Assembly (NCBI GenBank): GCA_937902125.1
Contig: CALDIB010000038.1
Span: 1-39,491 of the forward strand
Reading direction: 5' to 3'
Length of the DNA stretch: 39,491 nt
Source: an uncultured Treponema sp.
Lineage (GTDB): Bacteria; Spirochaetota; Spirochaetia; Treponematales; Treponemataceae
Made by a program: the position numbers and the translations under genes. Positions 32,373-39,491 of the stretch are shown here, in pieces (position 1 is the first letter of the stretch; every line of letters starts with the position of its first letter). The notes under the pieces are model-generated. The model saw only the letters and a program-made list of their open reading frames with translations. It ran no database searches and had not been told where the DNA came from.

Positions 32373-33332
32373 TCAGGCCAACGCTTCAAAAAGGGCGACC
32401 AAAAGAGGAATCGTCACAACGCAGGCCGCGCTGGAAACGGCCACCAAAAGGCTTGCGTAGTCCGCGTCTTTTTTGAACACAACGGCAAAACTTGAAACGC
32501 TCATTCCCACCGGACAAGCGGCCGCGATAAAAAGCACGCTCATAATCAAATGCATTTCCGAAACTTCATTAAAGAACCTCAAGGCAAGAACTGAAAAGCC
32601 AAGCAGGACAAGGGGGCAAAAAACAAGGCGCGTCAAAATGTCACGGGCAAGCGGCCTGATAAAAATTTTCATTTCAGTTTCAGCGTCAAAAGAACTGAAC
32701 AAAAGCCCGAGCAAAACCATGCTCACGGCGCCGTTGCAAGAGCCTATCATTTTTAGCGGCTCTATAAGAACATACGGCGTTTTAAATGGAACGCAAAAAA
32801 GCGCGAGACCTACGGCGCACGCCAAGACATTTGGGTTTAAAATTATTTGCAAAGGCCGCGTTCTGCCTGTCATTTGCCGCTCTCCCCAAATCCAAAGCAA
32901 GACATTGAAAACCAAAATATAGGCCATAAGGTAAAAAACGCCCTCGCCGCCAAAAACCCCATTTATAAGAGGAATCCCTATAAAGCCAGAATTTGTGAAA
33001 ACAATTCCGATTTTGCTCAAAGAATCTCTGGTGGCTTCCTCGTCTTCAGGGCCTGAATATTTTTTAAAGGCGAACAAAAGGCTTGCGATTAAAATCATCG
33101 CCAAATGAAAGACAAGGCTCACGGCGATGGCCAGCGCCAAGGACTTTAACTTTTGGCCGCTAAATTCAACGTCAAAGGTGGAAACAATCATGCATGGATT
33201 TATTACATACAAAAGGACGCGGCTTAAAAATTGGGATTCCTTTTGGCCAAAATTATTTTTTTTTGAAAAGAAAAAACTTATGACGACTATTATCGCCATC
33301 ACTAAAAGTTGTCGGGCTACAGTCAAATACAT
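32373..33332 (-). CDS. AEC-family transporter (auxin efflux carrier type)
   Basis: 319 residues, about ten transmembrane helices across the inner membrane. AEC features are the central split helices and conserved short motifs (NSGFIGIPLI, NPNVLACAVGLAL, ACPVGMSVSSFA). Substrates of bacterial AEC proteins include malate and related acids; none can be assigned here. The start at 33332 is 6 nt after TATAGT, leaderless type, with a weak -35. Confidence 0.85.
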   Translation of the reverse strand: MYLTVARQLLVMAIIVVISFFFSKKNNFGQKESQFLSRVLLYVINPCMIVSTFDVEFSGQKLKSLALAIAVSLVFHLAMILIASLLFAFKKYSGPEDEEATRDSLSKIGIVFTNSGFIGIPLINGVFGGEGVFYLMAYILVFNVLLWIWGERQMTGRTRPLQIILNPNVLACAVGLALFCVPFKTPYVLIEPLKMIGSCNGAVSMVLLGLLFSSFDAETEMKIFIRPLARDILTRLVFCPLVLLGFSVLALRFFNEVSEMHLIMSVLFIAAACPVGMSVSSFAVVFKKDADYASLLVAVSSAACVVTIPLLVALFEALA

Positions 33333-33338
33333 TCCACT

Positions 33339-33344
33339 ACTATA
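33339..33344 (-). promoter_or_regulatory. -10 of the AEC transporter gene (leaderless type)
   Basis: TATAGT (33344-33339) ends exactly 6 nt before the ATG at 33332. No good -35 is visible, so confidence is modest. Confidence 0.5.
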
Positions 33345-33414
33345 GCGCAAAAGTCTATGAACCCGCAAGCGAAGCGCAACGGCTCCGCCGGCTTATTGCT
33401 TGGGCGTTTGGGAC

Positions 33415-33443
33415 TTGATTTTCCCGGCGTTTTGATGGATAAT
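33415..33443 (+). promoter_or_regulatory. Promoter of the YD-repeat protein gene
   Basis: TTGATT (33415-33420), a 17-bp spacer and GATAAT (33438-33443). The leader is about 50 nt and has a GGAG ribosome site. Confidence 0.55.
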
Positions 33444-33502
33444 GGAAACGCGCCGTTTTTTACAACAAAGGGCGACATAGAATAAAAGTTTTGGAGTTAG
33501 TT

Positions 33503-34345
33503 ATGAAAAAAACGCTTTTTTGCGCGCTTTTGATTTCCGCAGGATTTTTCGCCTTCGCTTTTGACGACTCGCCCTTTATGACCCCAAACGGCTCTCCAAA
33601 AAGCTACACTCAAACCGAATTCACCATAACCACAAAGTTTGGCGAATACTTTAGAACCCCCTCGGTAAAATACAAGCATACATTCAACGAGTTGGGCCAG
33701 GAAATTGAGTCCGCCGAATATTCCATCACAGGCCAACTGGCGGACAAAATTGTTTACGAATACACAAGCGACGGACAAATCGCATCCCAAAGTTGCTACG
33801 ACGCCAATGAAATTCTAGCTTGGAAAGTTGCCGGAACTTTTGACAAAAACGGCAAAAAAATTGAGGAAAACGAATACGACTCAAAAGGCGCCTTGGCGGG
33901 AAAAACCATTTACAAATATGACGCCGACGGCGGCGTTGACGAAACTTACTACAACGGCAAGGGCGACTTGATTTGGAAAAACACTTACTCCTACAATTCC
34001 GAAGACAGGCTGTCGGAAACTTGCTCCTACTTTGCCAACGGCGCATTGGACGTAAAAAAAGTTTACGTTTACAATCCCGACGGCTCCCTTTCAGAAATAA
34101 ACTCATACAACCGCTTGAACGAAAAAGTCGCGCGGGAAGTCTGCCTTTACAATTCGGAGGGCCTGCTTATGGAACAAGCCGTTTACGGTTCGGACGGAAA
34201 AAGGCGGACAAGAATTTTTTACAAATACGACTCCAACAAAAACGTCATAAAGCAGACCACTTACAACATCTTGCAGAAGTTCGGCGCCACGGTAAACGAA
34301 ATGGCCGGCCAATCTGACTTTGACTACGAATATCCTAATCAGTAA
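33503..34345 (+). CDS. Exported YD/RHS-like repeat protein
   Basis: 280 residues. The signal peptide ends near FAFAFD. From about residue 55 there are roughly seven 25-residue tyrosine-rich units of the type Y-x-x-D/N-G-x-L-x-x-x-x-x-Y (KYDADGGVDETYYNGKGDLIWKNTYSYN), like RHS/YD or MORN-type beta repeats. Probably a periplasmic or surface beta-structure. The start is the ATG at 33503 with GGAG; a TTG at 33491 is less likely. The last 11 bp overlap the convergent lipoprotein gene. Confidence 0.7.
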   Translation: MKKTLFCALLISAGFFAFAFDDSPFMTPNGSPKSYTQTEFTITTKFGEYFRTPSVKYKHTFNELGQEIESAEYSITGQLADKIVYEYTSDGQIASQSCYDANEILAWKVAGTFDKNGKKIEENEYDSKGALAGKTIYKYDADGGVDETYYNGKGDLIWKNTYSYNSEDRLSETCSYFANGALDVKKVYVYNPDGSLSEINSYNRLNEKVAREVCLYNSEGLLMEQAVYGSDGKRRTRIFYKYDSNKNVIKQTTYNILQKFGATVNEMAGQSDFDYEYPNQ

Positions 34346-35267
34346 GATACTTTGAAAAAAGCGGCGCGGCGCGAACAAATTCCTGGGCCGCGATTTTGTA
34401 GTCAACCCATGTGGAAGTGAACAAAACCTTAATGCCGGGAATGTAATACAAGTCCGTAGGAGAAACAGTGTCGTAAGCGACGTTTCTTTCCTTAAAAAAA
34501 TCGTCAACCTTTTTTATGCAACTCTGCAAAACATAGGCCAAGTATGTGGAGCAGACAAAATGCTTTTGCTTTTTGCTTGACTTGATGTAGCCTTTTTTTA
34601 AGTCCCGGCCGCCTAGGCGCGCCTTTGACCAAGGAAGCTTTTTGCGCTTAACGCTGTCAAAGCCCACCGTCAAATTTTTCACCACCCAATACTTCACCTT
34701 TTGTTCGGCAAAATCTTTTTCAACCATGTCCTTGACTTTCTTAAATTCTTCGTCGGTGACTTTTAAGGCCAGCGTGGTTTGCGTTGAAGTGTAAGGATTG
34801 CAAAGCTTCATGTATTGATTTGATTCCGGCGCCAAGCAACTTTCTTTTTTTAAGTCGCTTGTGGAATACAGGGTCAAGCCATAAAAGTCGTCGTCAAGGC
34901 TAAAGCCTATTGAAGAGTGGCTGGCCTCCTCAGGATTTGGGTCAACATAAGTTATCAATTTTTTTAGCACGTTCACGCTTGAAGACTCGTTGTCGTAATT
35001 TGGAAGGTAAACCCGCAAAAAAAGAAATTGGCCGTCATCCCCGTCCTCTTTTTTAAGGCCGGCGTCGTAAATCTTAAAGGCGTTGTCGCTGGCGTTTATC
35101 TCCAAGCCGTCGGCCATTATCTGCGTTCTTTCGTCCACAAATTTTGTGGTGCGGCAGGAGGCGAACAAAACGCAAAAAAGCGCGGCAAAGCAGGCGCCTT
35201 TGGCGGCTAAAAAAAACGCCGGGCCTTTTTGATTCTTCAAAAAAATTTTTCCATCAACTAAACTCAT
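34335..35267 (-). CDS. Lipoprotein resembling permuted papain-fold (NlpC/P60-type) hydrolases
   Basis: 310 residues. A long N-region precedes a hydrophobic signal with lipobox LFASC (Cys38). His117 lies in ASHSSIGF and Cys239 in HFVCSTYLAYVL. The order His then Cys with a CS-T motif matches circularly permuted papain/NlpC-P60 proteins, which cut peptidoglycan peptides or lipids. The family match is by pattern only. The start is at 35267 close to the 131-nt repeat; ATGs further in would lose the signal. Confidence 0.6.
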   Translation of the reverse strand: MSLVDGKIFLKNQKGPAFFLAAKGACFAALFCVLFASCRTTKFVDERTQIMADGLEINASDNAFKIYDAGLKKEDGDDGQFLFLRVYLPNYDNESSSVNVLKKLITYVDPNPEEASHSSIGFSLDDDFYGLTLYSTSDLKKESCLAPESNQYMKLCNPYTSTQTTLALKVTDEEFKKVKDMVEKDFAEQKVKYWVVKNLTVGFDSVKRKKLPWSKARLGGRDLKKGYIKSSKKQKHFVCSTYLAYVLQSCIKKVDDFFKERNVAYDTVSPTDLYYIPGIKVLFTSTWVDYKIAAQEFVRAAPLFSKYLTD

Positions 35268-35282
35268 TTGGACTTACCTTAA

Positions 35283-35413
35283 GGGAACCTCTAAAAATTG
35301 CAATTTTTAGAGGTAACTCTGAAAATGCGATGTTCTAAGTCGTTGTATTTCAACGACTTAGAACTCGACGGCATCTCGGAAAAATTATCTAAAACGAGTT
35401 TTTCGAGATGCCC
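35283..35413 (-). repeat. 131-nt three-hairpin repeat element, copy 2
   Basis: On the minus strand it has the same order and length as the copy at 12194-12324. Stem 1 is GGCATCTCGAAAAA/TTTTTCCGAGATGCC, stem 2 is GTTCTAAGTCGTTG/CAACGACTTAGAAC (14 bp), and stem 3 is a 28-bp perfect palindrome ACCTCTAAAAATT/AATTTTTAGAGGT. It begins 7 nt after the purN stop, in purN's orientation, and may end the pur operon transcript. Confidence 0.85.
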
Positions 35414-35420
35414 TTAACAT

Positions 35421-36044
35421 TCAGCAAAGCAGAAGCAAGCCTTCAACAATCGCCCCATGCTCCTTGGGCGCGATGCGCGCGTAAAGGCTTTCAACGCTGT
35501 CGCCCGGCAAGACAGGAACTTTTTTTTGAACCAAAATCTTTCCGGTGTCGCAGCCCGAGTCAACCAAGTGAACCGTGCAGCCGCTTTCTTTTTCGCCTGA
35601 AGCAAGGACGGCCTTGTGGACATTTTCGCCCCACATGCCGACGCCGCCAAATTTAGGCAAAAGAGCGGGATGCAAATTGATTATGCGGCCAGAATATTCC
35701 TGGACAATGCCGCCGGCCAAAACGCTAAGGTAGCCCGCCAAAACAATTATGTCAACGGCCTTTTCCTTGCAAGCGGCCAAGGTCGCGTTGCTTACGGCTA
35801 GCATTTTTTCTTCGCGGCTCAAAGCGGCGGCCTTGTCCTTTCCCAAAACGCTAACCGGGCTTTTTACCGCCGCGGGAATGCCGGCGGCCGCCGCGCGTTC
35901 AAGGGCGTAGGCCTTTTTTGTGTTGGACACCACAAGGACTATTTGGTAGGGGCAATCGTCGCGGCCTTTTTCGTAGTCAATCAAGGCCTGCAAATTTGTT
36001 CCGCCGCCGGAAACCAAAACCGCGACGCGCTTCTTTTTTGCCAT
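35421..36044 (-). CDS. purN: Phosphoribosylglycinamide formyltransferase
   Basis: 207 residues. Formylates GAR with 10-formyl-THF. GGTNLQALID near the start, the catalytic HPALLPKFGG loop, and VHLVDSGCDTGKILVQKKVPV are in place; the usual VDEG reads VDSG. Fourth gene of purE-purF-purM-purN, 5 nt after purM. Confidence 0.9.
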   Translation of the reverse strand: MAKKKRVAVLVSGGGTNLQALIDYEKGRDDCPYQIVLVVSNTKKAYALERAAAAGIPAAVKSPVSVLGKDKAAALSREEKMLAVSNATLAACKEKAVDIIVLAGYLSVLAGGIVQEYSGRIINLHPALLPKFGGVGMWGENVHKAVLASGEKESGCTVHLVDSGCDTGKILVQKKVPVLPGDSVESLYARIAPKEHGAIVEGLLLLC

Positions 36045-36049
36045 CGCTC

Positions 36050-37141
36050 TTAGTCCTCAAACAAGAGCGCGTCTTTTTGGCTCTTGACAGCGCCGGCGGC
36101 TTTTGCCACGCGGCCGATTTTATAAGCCTTAAGGTCGGGGATTCCGGGCTTTGAGTAAAGTTTGGAATTCTTGTTGAACATTTTTACAATCGCGTCCGCG
36201 TCCTTGTTGGAAACGGCCAAAACAAAGCCTATTCCCATGTTGAACGTGTTGTAAACCTTGTCAACGTCGGCGCCCCGCCTTATAAGTTCCGCAAAAATCG
36301 GAGGAACATCCCAAGAGCCGCGCTTGACGACTGAAATCAACTGCTTTTTTCCAGCCTCGGCCTTTGGATACATTCGGGGAATGTTTTCGTAAAAGCCGCC
36401 GCCGGTAACATGAACCATTCCGTGAACGCTGGCCCTGTATTTTTTAAGGACCTGCATCACAGGCCTGACATAAATGCGAGTGGGAGTGAGCAAGACTTCG
36501 CCGATAGTCTTTCCTGTTTTCTTTCCATCCACGACAAAGGAATCGTTAAAATTTTTGACCAATTTTCTTACAAGGGAAAAGCCGTTTGAATGGACTCCGG
36601 TGGAAGAAAGGCCGATTAAAACGTCGCCTTCCTTGATTTTCTTTCCGGTAATCATTTCGGACTTTTCGCCCACGCCGACTCCAAAGCCGGCAAGGTCGTA
36701 TTTTCCAACATCGTAAAAGCCTGGCATTTCGGCGGTCTCTCCGCCAAGCAAGGCGCAGCCGGTTTGGAGGCAGCCTTCCGCCACGCCCTTGACAAGCTGG
36801 GCGGCCACGGGCGCCTCCAACTTTCCGCAAGCGACGTAATCCAAGAAGAACAAGGTTTGAACTCCGGAGCACAAAATGTCGTTCACGCTCATGGCAACGC
36901 AGTCGATTCCCACTGTGTCGTATTTTTTCATCTGAAAGGCGATGTCAAGCTTTGTGCCGACGCCGTCAGTGCCGCTAACCATAACAGGATTTTTCATTCC
37001 CTTGGGAACGGAGAACATTCCGTTAAAGCTTCCCAAGTCGGAAAGCAAACCGGGAATGGCGGTTTTTTTCGCGTGCTTTTTATACTCGCTGACAGCGCGG
37101 TATCCTTCTTCCACGTCAACGCCAGATTCTTTGTAGTTCAT
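36050..37141 (-). CDS. purM: Phosphoribosylformylglycinamidine cyclo-ligase
   Basis: 363 residues. Makes AIR from FGAM with ATP. Family core GTDGVGTKLDIAF, MSVNDILCSGVQTLFFLDYVACGKL, GGETAEMPGFY and HVTGGGFYENIPR. The start at 37141 is chosen because GGAGG lies 8 nt upstream; the ATG at 37147 is too close. Third gene of the pur operon. Confidence 0.95.
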   Translation of the reverse strand: MNYKESGVDVEEGYRAVSEYKKHAKKTAIPGLLSDLGSFNGMFSVPKGMKNPVMVSGTDGVGTKLDIAFQMKKYDTVGIDCVAMSVNDILCSGVQTLFFLDYVACGKLEAPVAAQLVKGVAEGCLQTGCALLGGETAEMPGFYDVGKYDLAGFGVGVGEKSEMITGKKIKEGDVLIGLSSTGVHSNGFSLVRKLVKNFNDSFVVDGKKTGKTIGEVLLTPTRIYVRPVMQVLKKYRASVHGMVHVTGGGFYENIPRMYPKAEAGKKQLISVVKRGSWDVPPIFAELIRRGADVDKVYNTFNMGIGFVLAVSNKDADAIVKMFNKNSKLYSKPGIPDLKAYKIGRVAKAAGAVKSQKDALLFED

Positions 37142-37156
37142 AACCATGTCCTCCTA

Positions 37157-38617
37157 TCAATTGTCGCTAATCTTTTTTCCGTTAAGCTCTCCGGGAACGC
37201 TCATGGGATATTCGCCGGTAAAACAGCCCTTGCAGTAGCCGAAATTTTCAGGGCTGCACGAGCGCAAGGCCTCAAGCATTCCGTCCACGGAAATAAAGGC
37301 CAAAGAGTCCGCGCCGATTTCCTTGCGGATTTCCTCCACATCGTGGGCGCTGGAAATAAGCTCGGCGCGGCTGGGAGTGTCGATTCCAAAATAGCAGGGA
37401 AATTTTACAGGCGGGCTAGAAACCCTAAAGTGAACTTCCTTGGCTCCCGCGCGGCGCAAGATTTGAATCAAGCGGCGGCTGGTGGTTCCCCTGACGATTG
37501 AGTCGTCAATGACCACCACGCTCTTTCCGTCAAGTTCCGACTTCAAGGCGTTCAACTTTACATAAACCATGTTCTCACGCTCCTTTTGCGTCGGCGCGAT
37601 GAAGGTGCGGCCTATGTATTTGTTCTTTACAATCGCGTTTGAATATGGAATGCCCGCCGCGCGGGAATATCCGATGGCCGCGCCCAAGCCCGAGTCGGGA
37701 ACGCCCACAACGATGTCGGCCTTGACAGGGCTTTCCTTGGCCAAAGTGGCGCCCATTCTGTGTCTGGCTTCTTCCACTGAAATTCCGTCCATAACAGTGT
37801 CAGGCCGGGCAAAGTAAACATATTCAAAAATGCAAGAGCGCTTTGAAGTTTTTTCTCCAAACTCAAAAGAAAGAACTCCGTCGTCGTTTATGATTACGAT
37901 TTCGCCGGGAAGGATGTCCCGGACAAAAGTTCCGTTCACAGCGTCAATGGCGCAAGACTCGCTGGACAAAATCCAACCCTTTCCGCCGTCAAGCTTTCCA
38001 AGGCAAAGGGGCCTGATGCCGTTGGGATCCCGCGCGCCGACCAAACCATTTTCCGTCAGGACGCAAAGGGCAAAGGAGCCTTTTATCATTTGGATTGTGT
38101 CGGTAAGCGCGCGCTCAAGGCCTTTTTTGTAGCTTTTGGCGATGAGCTTTACGATCACTTCCGTGTCGCTGGAAGAGTTGAAAGTGCTGCCGGTTTCCTC
38201 AAGCATTTCGCGAAGCTGCTCGTAGTTAACAAGCTGGCCGTTGTGCGCCACGGCGACGCTTCCCAATTTCATTTGGCTTACCATGGGCTGGGCGTTCTCA
38301 ACGCCCTTTCCGCCGGCGGTGGAATAGCGGACATGGCCTACCGCCGCGCAGCCCGAAAGATTTTTTATGTCTTCTTTGGAGAAAACATCGCCAACAAGAC
38401 CAACATCTTTTTTTACCTTGATTTCCTTTCCGTCGTAGACAGCGATTCCGGCGCTTTCTTGGCCCCGGTGCTGCAAGGAATAAAGGCCAAAGTAGCAAGT
38501 GGCGGCAGGATTTGCGTCCTTGGGAAGTTCGCCGTTGGAGTCACGGTTTATGTAAACGCCGTAAACGCCGCATTCGTCATGCAGCTTGTCGTCAAAGTTC
38601 TCTTCCGTTTGAATCAT
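37157..38617 (-). CDS. purF: Amidophosphoribosyltransferase
   Basis: 486 residues. Committed step of purine synthesis: PRPP plus glutamine to phosphoribosylamine. A 15-residue propeptide precedes the nucleophile Cys16 (DECGVYGV), which must be exposed by processing. The PRPP loop VVVIDDSIVRGTTSR is intact. Cysteines suited to an Fe-S cluster occur near the C-terminus (CPENFGYCKGC context). The ATG overlaps the purE stop (ATGA). Confidence 0.95.
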   Translation of the reverse strand: MIQTEENFDDKLHDECGVYGVYINRDSNGELPKDANPAATCYFGLYSLQHRGQESAGIAVYDGKEIKVKKDVGLVGDVFSKEDIKNLSGCAAVGHVRYSTAGGKGVENAQPMVSQMKLGSVAVAHNGQLVNYEQLREMLEETGSTFNSSSDTEVIVKLIAKSYKKGLERALTDTIQMIKGSFALCVLTENGLVGARDPNGIRPLCLGKLDGGKGWILSSESCAIDAVNGTFVRDILPGEIVIINDDGVLSFEFGEKTSKRSCIFEYVYFARPDTVMDGISVEEARHRMGATLAKESPVKADIVVGVPDSGLGAAIGYSRAAGIPYSNAIVKNKYIGRTFIAPTQKERENMVYVKLNALKSELDGKSVVVIDDSIVRGTTSRRLIQILRRAGAKEVHFRVSSPPVKFPCYFGIDTPSRAELISSAHDVEEIRKEIGADSLAFISVDGMLEALRSCSPENFGYCKGCFTGEYPMSVPGELNGKKISDN

Positions 38618-39105
38618 AGGTCGATTTCCTTGTTTTTGTCAGCGTCGTCGGCCAATTTTTTTCTAAAGGCCAAAAGTTTTTCCTTTAGCTCAGGATACTT
38701 TATTGAAAGAATTTGAACGGCCAAGTAGGCGGCGTTCTTTGCGTTGCCGATTCCCACAGTGGCCACAGGAATTTGCGGAGGCATTTGAACGATGGACAAA
38801 AGCGCGTCCATTCCGCCCAAGCCGTTGGACTTTTCCGAAACGCACTCAAGGGGAACTCCGATTACAGGAAGAACTGTCATTCCGGCAATCACGCCCGGAA
38901 GCGCCGCCGCCAAGCCTGCACCGGCGATAATCGCTTCAAAGCCGCCGGCTTCAACTTGCTTGACTGTGGAGCGCAAAAGTTCGCCCGCCCTATGCGCGGA
39001 AATCACAAAAGCCTTGTAGTCAACGCCAAATTCTTTTAGAACGGCGGCGGCTTTTTTCATGGATTCCGTGTCGGATTTTGAACCAAAAAAGATGGCAACT
39101 TTCAT
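38614..39105 (-). CDS. purE: PurE, class II-type AIR carboxylase
   Basis: 163 residues. Carboxylates AIR to CAIR. SDTESM near the start and SAHR (36-39) are family marks. The class-specific loop is GLAAALPG (64-71) instead of the class I GGAAHLPG, which fits the class II enzymes (as in Treponema denticola) that use CO2 and AIR directly. No purK is in the window, which agrees. First gene of the pur operon, with a strong leaderless-type promoter. Confidence 0.9.
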   Translation of the reverse strand: MKVAIFFGSKSDTESMKKAAAVLKEFGVDYKAFVISAHRAGELLRSTVKQVEAGGFEAIIAGAGLAAALPGVIAGMTVLPVIGVPLECVSEKSNGLGGMDALLSIVQMPPQIPVATVGIGNAKNAAYLAVQILSIKYPELKEKLLAFRKKLADDADKNKEIDL

Positions 39106-39111
39106 AAAAAG

Positions 39112-39140
39112 ATACTATCAGATTGGGGCGTTTATGTCAA
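39112..39140 (-). promoter_or_regulatory. pur operon promoter (leaderless type)
   Basis: Consensus TTGACA (39140-39135), a 17-bp spacer and TAGTAT (39117-39112, extended TGA) on the minus strand. The -10 ends 6 nt before the purE ATG. No purine riboswitch fits in such a transcript. Confidence 0.85.
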
Positions 39141-39145
39141 AGGGA

Positions 39146-39392
39146 GCCGCTCGTGATTTTTGCAAGCAAGACCGCGATCATAGTTTCGAGCGGTTTCACC
39201 GCGTCTTTCAGACGCTGCCTGGGGCCGCTCGTGATTTTTGCAAGCAAGACCGCAATAGTCGGTTACGTCGCTTCGCGCCGTTTTGCATAAGAAATTATCC
39301 ACAGGCCCGCTCACGCTGGCTGGCAATCGAGCGGTTTCACCGCGTCTTTCAGACGCTGCCTAGGGCCGCTCGCGATTTTTGCAAGCAAAGCG
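39146..39392. repeat. Composite repeat array upstream of purE
   Basis: Unit A (GCCGCTCGTGATTTTTGCAA... 30 nt) occurs at 39146-39175, 39224-39253 and, changed, at 39365-39392. Unit B (TCGAGCGGTTTCACCGCGTC... 35 nt) occurs at 39186-39220 and 39327-39361. The B-A module therefore repeats with a 141-bp period. B contains GCGGT-TTC-ACCGC and GCGTCT-TTC-AGACGC hairpins, and CGAGCGG pairs with CCGCTCG of the following A. No coding frame here is credible. Confidence 0.8.
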
Positions 39393-39403
39393 ACAGTGTT
39401 TTA

Positions 39404-39435
39404 GGGCATCTCTAGAAATCACAATTTTTAGAGGC
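39404..39435 (+). repeat. Short relative of the 131-nt hairpin element
   Basis: GGGCATCTCTAGAAATCACA... to GAGGC starts like the element's left end and finishes like its stem 3. A 10-bp stem (CTCTAGAAAT/ATTTTTAGAG, one G-T) closes on a CACA loop. The middle hairpin is missing. Bases 39436-39491 show nothing recognisable. Confidence 0.55.
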
Positions 39436-39491
39436 AAATTTTACAAATATTTTTTTACGGAGTCAGCCCAAATTTTTACCGACAAACTGTG

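Noticed and set aside
39295..39303. Perfect DnaA box TTATCCACA inside the right-edge repeat array, hinting at an origin
   Set aside because: A single 9-mer of this degeneracy is expected about once in 39 kb. No dnaA, dnaN or box cluster is present.
39059..39415. 118-codon open frame through the repeat array
   Set aside because: It overlaps the purE promoter, repeats peptide segments only because the DNA repeats, and has no ribosome site.

Overview
The window looks like a chromosomal segment of a spirochaete of the genus Treponema or a close relative. The reasons are the many small lipoproteins with spirochaete-style lipoboxes (LFSC, FASC, LAGC), the mix of housekeeping genes, and a class II-type PurE like that of oral treponemes. 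This assignment is inference from protein character, since no rRNA or other phylogenetic marker was compared. Base and codon use look even throughout. I see no prophage, transposase, tRNA, rRNA or CRISPR array.

Layout. 1-2.8 kb (minus): a lipoprotein operon of CsgG-like protein, small PEGA-like lipoprotein, DUF4810 lipoprotein, DUF799 lipoprotein, then a truncated second DUF4810 copy. A divergent XRE regulator (2.9 kb) faces a promoter carrying a direct repeat. 3.3-7.5 kb (plus): asnS-pyrG-diguanylate cyclase. 7.6-9.5 kb: a long, eukaryote-type guaA, followed by an array of hairpins. 9.7-11.3 kb (minus): CBS/DRTGG-regulated inorganic pyrophosphatase. 11.4-13.7 kb (plus): an exported treponemal protein and an orphan galK behind a GalR/LacI-like operator. 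13.9-15.6 kb (minus): lipoprotein plus LysM protein. 15.7 kb: a YdbC/PC4 protein. 15.9-20.7 kb (minus): rpoN-hpf-hprK-ptsH-lexA-holA. 20.7-24.1 kb: DUF1015, an HTH-receiver protein, recX and rplM-rpsI. 24.3-26.1 kb: aroA and a MarR regulator. 26.2-30.4 kb (minus): a LamG/FnIII exported protein and a large TPR protein. 30.4-35.3 kb: uvrC, an AEC transporter, a YD-repeat exported protein and a permuted-papain-like lipoprotein. 35.4-39.1 kb (minus): purE-purF-purM-purN. The right edge (39.1-39.5 kb) is a non-coding repeat array.

Two patterns cut across the annotation. First, at least twelve genes (XRE, guaA, the 11.4-kb gene, galK, hprK, rpoN, DUF1015, HTH-receiver, aroA, marR, AEC, purE) have a sigma70 -10 hexamer ending exactly 6 or 7 nt before the ATG. 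In several a matching -35 lies 17 nt upstream. This places transcription start on or one base before the start codon, meaning leaderless mRNAs. Other genes keep long leaders and Shine-Dalgarno sites. Second, a 131-nt element with three hairpins occurs twice (12194-12324 and, inverted, 35283-35413). It lies directly after a stop codon in the same orientation each time, and its stems differ by compensatory changes. A shortened relative lies at the right edge.

Functionally the window joins purine/pyrimidine nucleotide supply (guaA, pyrG, purEFMN, pyrophosphatase), carbon and nitrogen control (HPr, HPr kinase, sigma54, HPF), DNA repair (lexA, holA, recX, uvrC) and envelope lipoproteins.
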